Shown here piece by piece: positions 15,069 to 16,105 of a DNA stretch of 16,105 nt (position 1 is its first letter; each line of letters starts with the position of its first letter). Position numbers and translations under genes: made by a program. The notes under the pieces were generated by a model. It ran no database searches. It was not told the DNA's origin and was given only the letters and a program-made list of their open reading frames with translations. Source of the DNA: Bacillota bacterium (GTDB taxonomy: Bacteria > Bacillota > Limnochordia > Limnochordales > ZCTH02-B6); contig QGSR01000014.1 of the NCBI GenBank assembly GCA_003387805.1, positions 1 to 16,105 on the forward strand, read 5' to 3'.

Positions 15069-15884
15069 TCAGCGGCCGCCCAGCTCCGCCGCGGCGATGG
15101 CCAGGTCGCCGGGCTTGTCCACGTCAAACCCGACCTCCGCGTGGGGCACCTCGATGACGGCGCCGTGGATGCCCAGCTTCTCCCGCACGATGCGCTCGAT
15201 GTCCCCGGCCGAAAGCCGCCGGAGCAAGAAGTTGACGATGAAGCCGAGCCCGAGAATCCGGGCCATGCCGAGAGGGTCTTTGCGCAGCGCCACCACCCGG
15301 TCGAACAGGTAGCGGCGTTCGAGGACCATGTCCGGGTTGAGCAGCACGAAGTTGCCGCCGGTGAACTGCCCGTCCCGCAGGCCGACGTACGTGCGGCGCA
15401 CGCCCGGGAAACGGGCTTCGCTGGTCTCCCGCCGGACCATGGGGTAGTACGCGTCCGGTTCCGGCGCGTCCGGGGGCGCGGACGCCCGCCGCTCCCGGCA
15501 CCGCTGCAGGAACAGCTCCAGCGCTTCCACGGTGACCAGCGGAATGTCCGACGTCACCACCAGCAGGTGGCCCGTGTGGCCGGCGGCTTGCAGCGCCCGG
15601 GCGCCCCGCTCCAGGTTGTCCAGCATGGCGCCGCCGGGTTCAATCAACAGTTCGTCCTGCCGCACGTGGCCCCGCAGCCCCGCGGGCCCGACGACGCCCA
15701 CGGCGCCCACCGACGGCGCGGCCCGCAGCACGTCCAGCACGTATTCGATCATCGGCCGCCCGCCGATGCGGATCAGCGCTTCGTACGGCGCGTCGTCCGC
15801 TTCCTTGAGGGGGCCGTCGTTGGGCGCGCCGGCCATCACCAGCGCCGCCACGGGGGAATAGACTCGTCCTTCGCTGCTCGTCAC
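15069..15884 (-). CDS. MobA-like nucleotidyltransferase family protein, substrate unknown
   Basis: This 271-residue protein has the GT-A nucleotidyltransferase fold of the MobA/IspD/GlmU group. It shows an N-terminal VAALVMAGA (12-20) with a diverged loop, IRIGGRPMIEYVLDVL (38-53), VVTSDIPLV with Asp113 as the likely metal ligand (109-117), and a GFDVDKPGDLA C-terminal motif (252-262). The middle carries FTGGNFVLLNP (174-184) and a Leu/Arg-rich helix region (205-236). It lacks IspD signatures and is not molybdenum-cofactor context, so I give no substrate. GTG at 15884 overlaps the ispE TGA by four bases (GTGA), indicating coupled translation. An A/G-rich AAAAGGGG lies upstream. purR follows after 82 bases. 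Confidence 0.8.
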   Translation of the reverse strand: MTSSEGRVYSPVAALVMAGAPNDGPLKEADDAPYEALIRIGGRPMIEYVLDVLRAAPSVGAVGVVGPAGLRGHVRQDELLIEPGGAMLDNLERGARALQAAGHTGHLLVVTSDIPLVTVEALELFLQRCRERRASAPPDAPEPDAYYPMVRRETSEARFPGVRRTYVGLRDGQFTGGNFVLLNPDMVLERRYLFDRVVALRKDPLGMARILGLGFIVNFLLRRLSAGDIERIVREKLGIHGAVIEVPHAEVGFDVDKPGDLAIAAAELGGR

Positions 15885-16105
15885 GGGCGCCGCCCCTTTT
15901 CCAAAATGCGGTGACCCCGGCCGATGAAGCGGCACGCCGCGACGAACAGACCGGGCCGGCGCAGGCGCCGGGCCAAGTCCGCCGCGTGGTCCTCGTCCTC
16001 GGCCAGACCGAATACGCTGGGGCCGCTGCCGCACATGACCGCGCCCACCGCTCCGCCCGCCGCCATTTGCCGCCCCAGCTGGCCCACCTCGGGATCCAGG
16101 CGGCG
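15881..16105 (-). CDS. ispE: 4-diphosphocytidyl-2-C-methyl-D-erythritol kinase, C-terminal end (partial)
   Basis: The C-terminal 74 residues are present; the gene runs off the right edge. They contain LDPEVGQLGRQMAAGGAVGA, then MCGSGPSVFGL, the Gly-rich third motif of the GHMP kinase family that helps shape the active site, then ADLARRL and a short basic tail. IspE phosphorylates CDP-methylerythritol in the MEP isoprenoid pathway. The assignment rests on the C-terminal match and on the Bacillus order ispE-purR. It ends in an overlap with the nucleotidyltransferase gene. Confidence 0.87.
   Translation of the reverse strand, partial: RRLDPEVGQLGRQMAAGGAVGAVMCGSGPSVFGLAEDEDHAADLARRLRRPGLFVAACRFIGRGHRILEKGRRP

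Overview
This window is a chromosomal core region of a GC-rich, endospore-forming member of the Bacillota (Firmicutes). The sporulation and gene-order markers are Bacillota-specific: SpoVT, a SpoIID-type protein, YabP, YabQ, YtaF, a PRPP-binding PurR, and DivIC followed by YabR. The very high GC content, the many GTG/TTG starts and the DUF501 gene point to a deep GC-rich lineage such as Symbiobacterium, Thermaerobacter or Limnochorda relatives; that placement is inference. No phage, insertion sequence, CRISPR array or plasmid gene was seen. It is essentially the ispE-purR-glmU-prs-ctc-pth-mfd-spoVT-yabP-yabQ-divIC-yabR neighbourhood of Bacillus with local rearrangements.

Layout from the right edge, mostly minus strand. 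The 3' end of ispE overlaps by GTGA an orphan MobA-like nucleotidyltransferase, followed by purR. A plus-strand tRNA-Gln(UUG) with its own near-consensus promoter and terminator interrupts the series. Then come the YtaF-type membrane protein (13.2-13.8 kb), glmU, prs, the L25/CTC gene, and pth, which overlaps L25 by TAATG. About 300 bases of structured non-coding DNA with two promoter candidates separate pth from mfd. spoVT follows mfd and ends at a terminator that overlaps the stop codon of the converging mazG.

The left part holds a plus-strand hup-mazG pair, diverging from a SpoIID-type gene that has a sigma-G-like promoter. After that the minus strand carries yabP (with a possible sigma-E promoter), yabQ, divIC, yabR (with a perfect sigma-A promoter) and, after an intrinsic terminator, the start of a DUF501 gene cut by the window edge.

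Functionally the window mixes cell-wall and nucleotide precursor supply (GlmU, Prs, PurR, IspE), translation upkeep (L25, Pth, tRNA-Gln), genome care (Mfd, MazG, HU), division (DivIC) and spore development (SpoVT, SpoIID-type, YabP, YabQ, YtaF). Compared with Bacillus, spoVG is not found between purR and glmU, the S4-domain gene yabO/rqcP is not found before yabP, and MazG lacks the methylase half of YabN. I see no new defence or mobile system. The most interesting points are regulatory: the sigma-G-like promoter, the pth-mfd leader, the promoter-terminator arrangement before DUF501, the hairpins without U-tracts after stop codons, and the uncharacterised nucleotidyltransferase.
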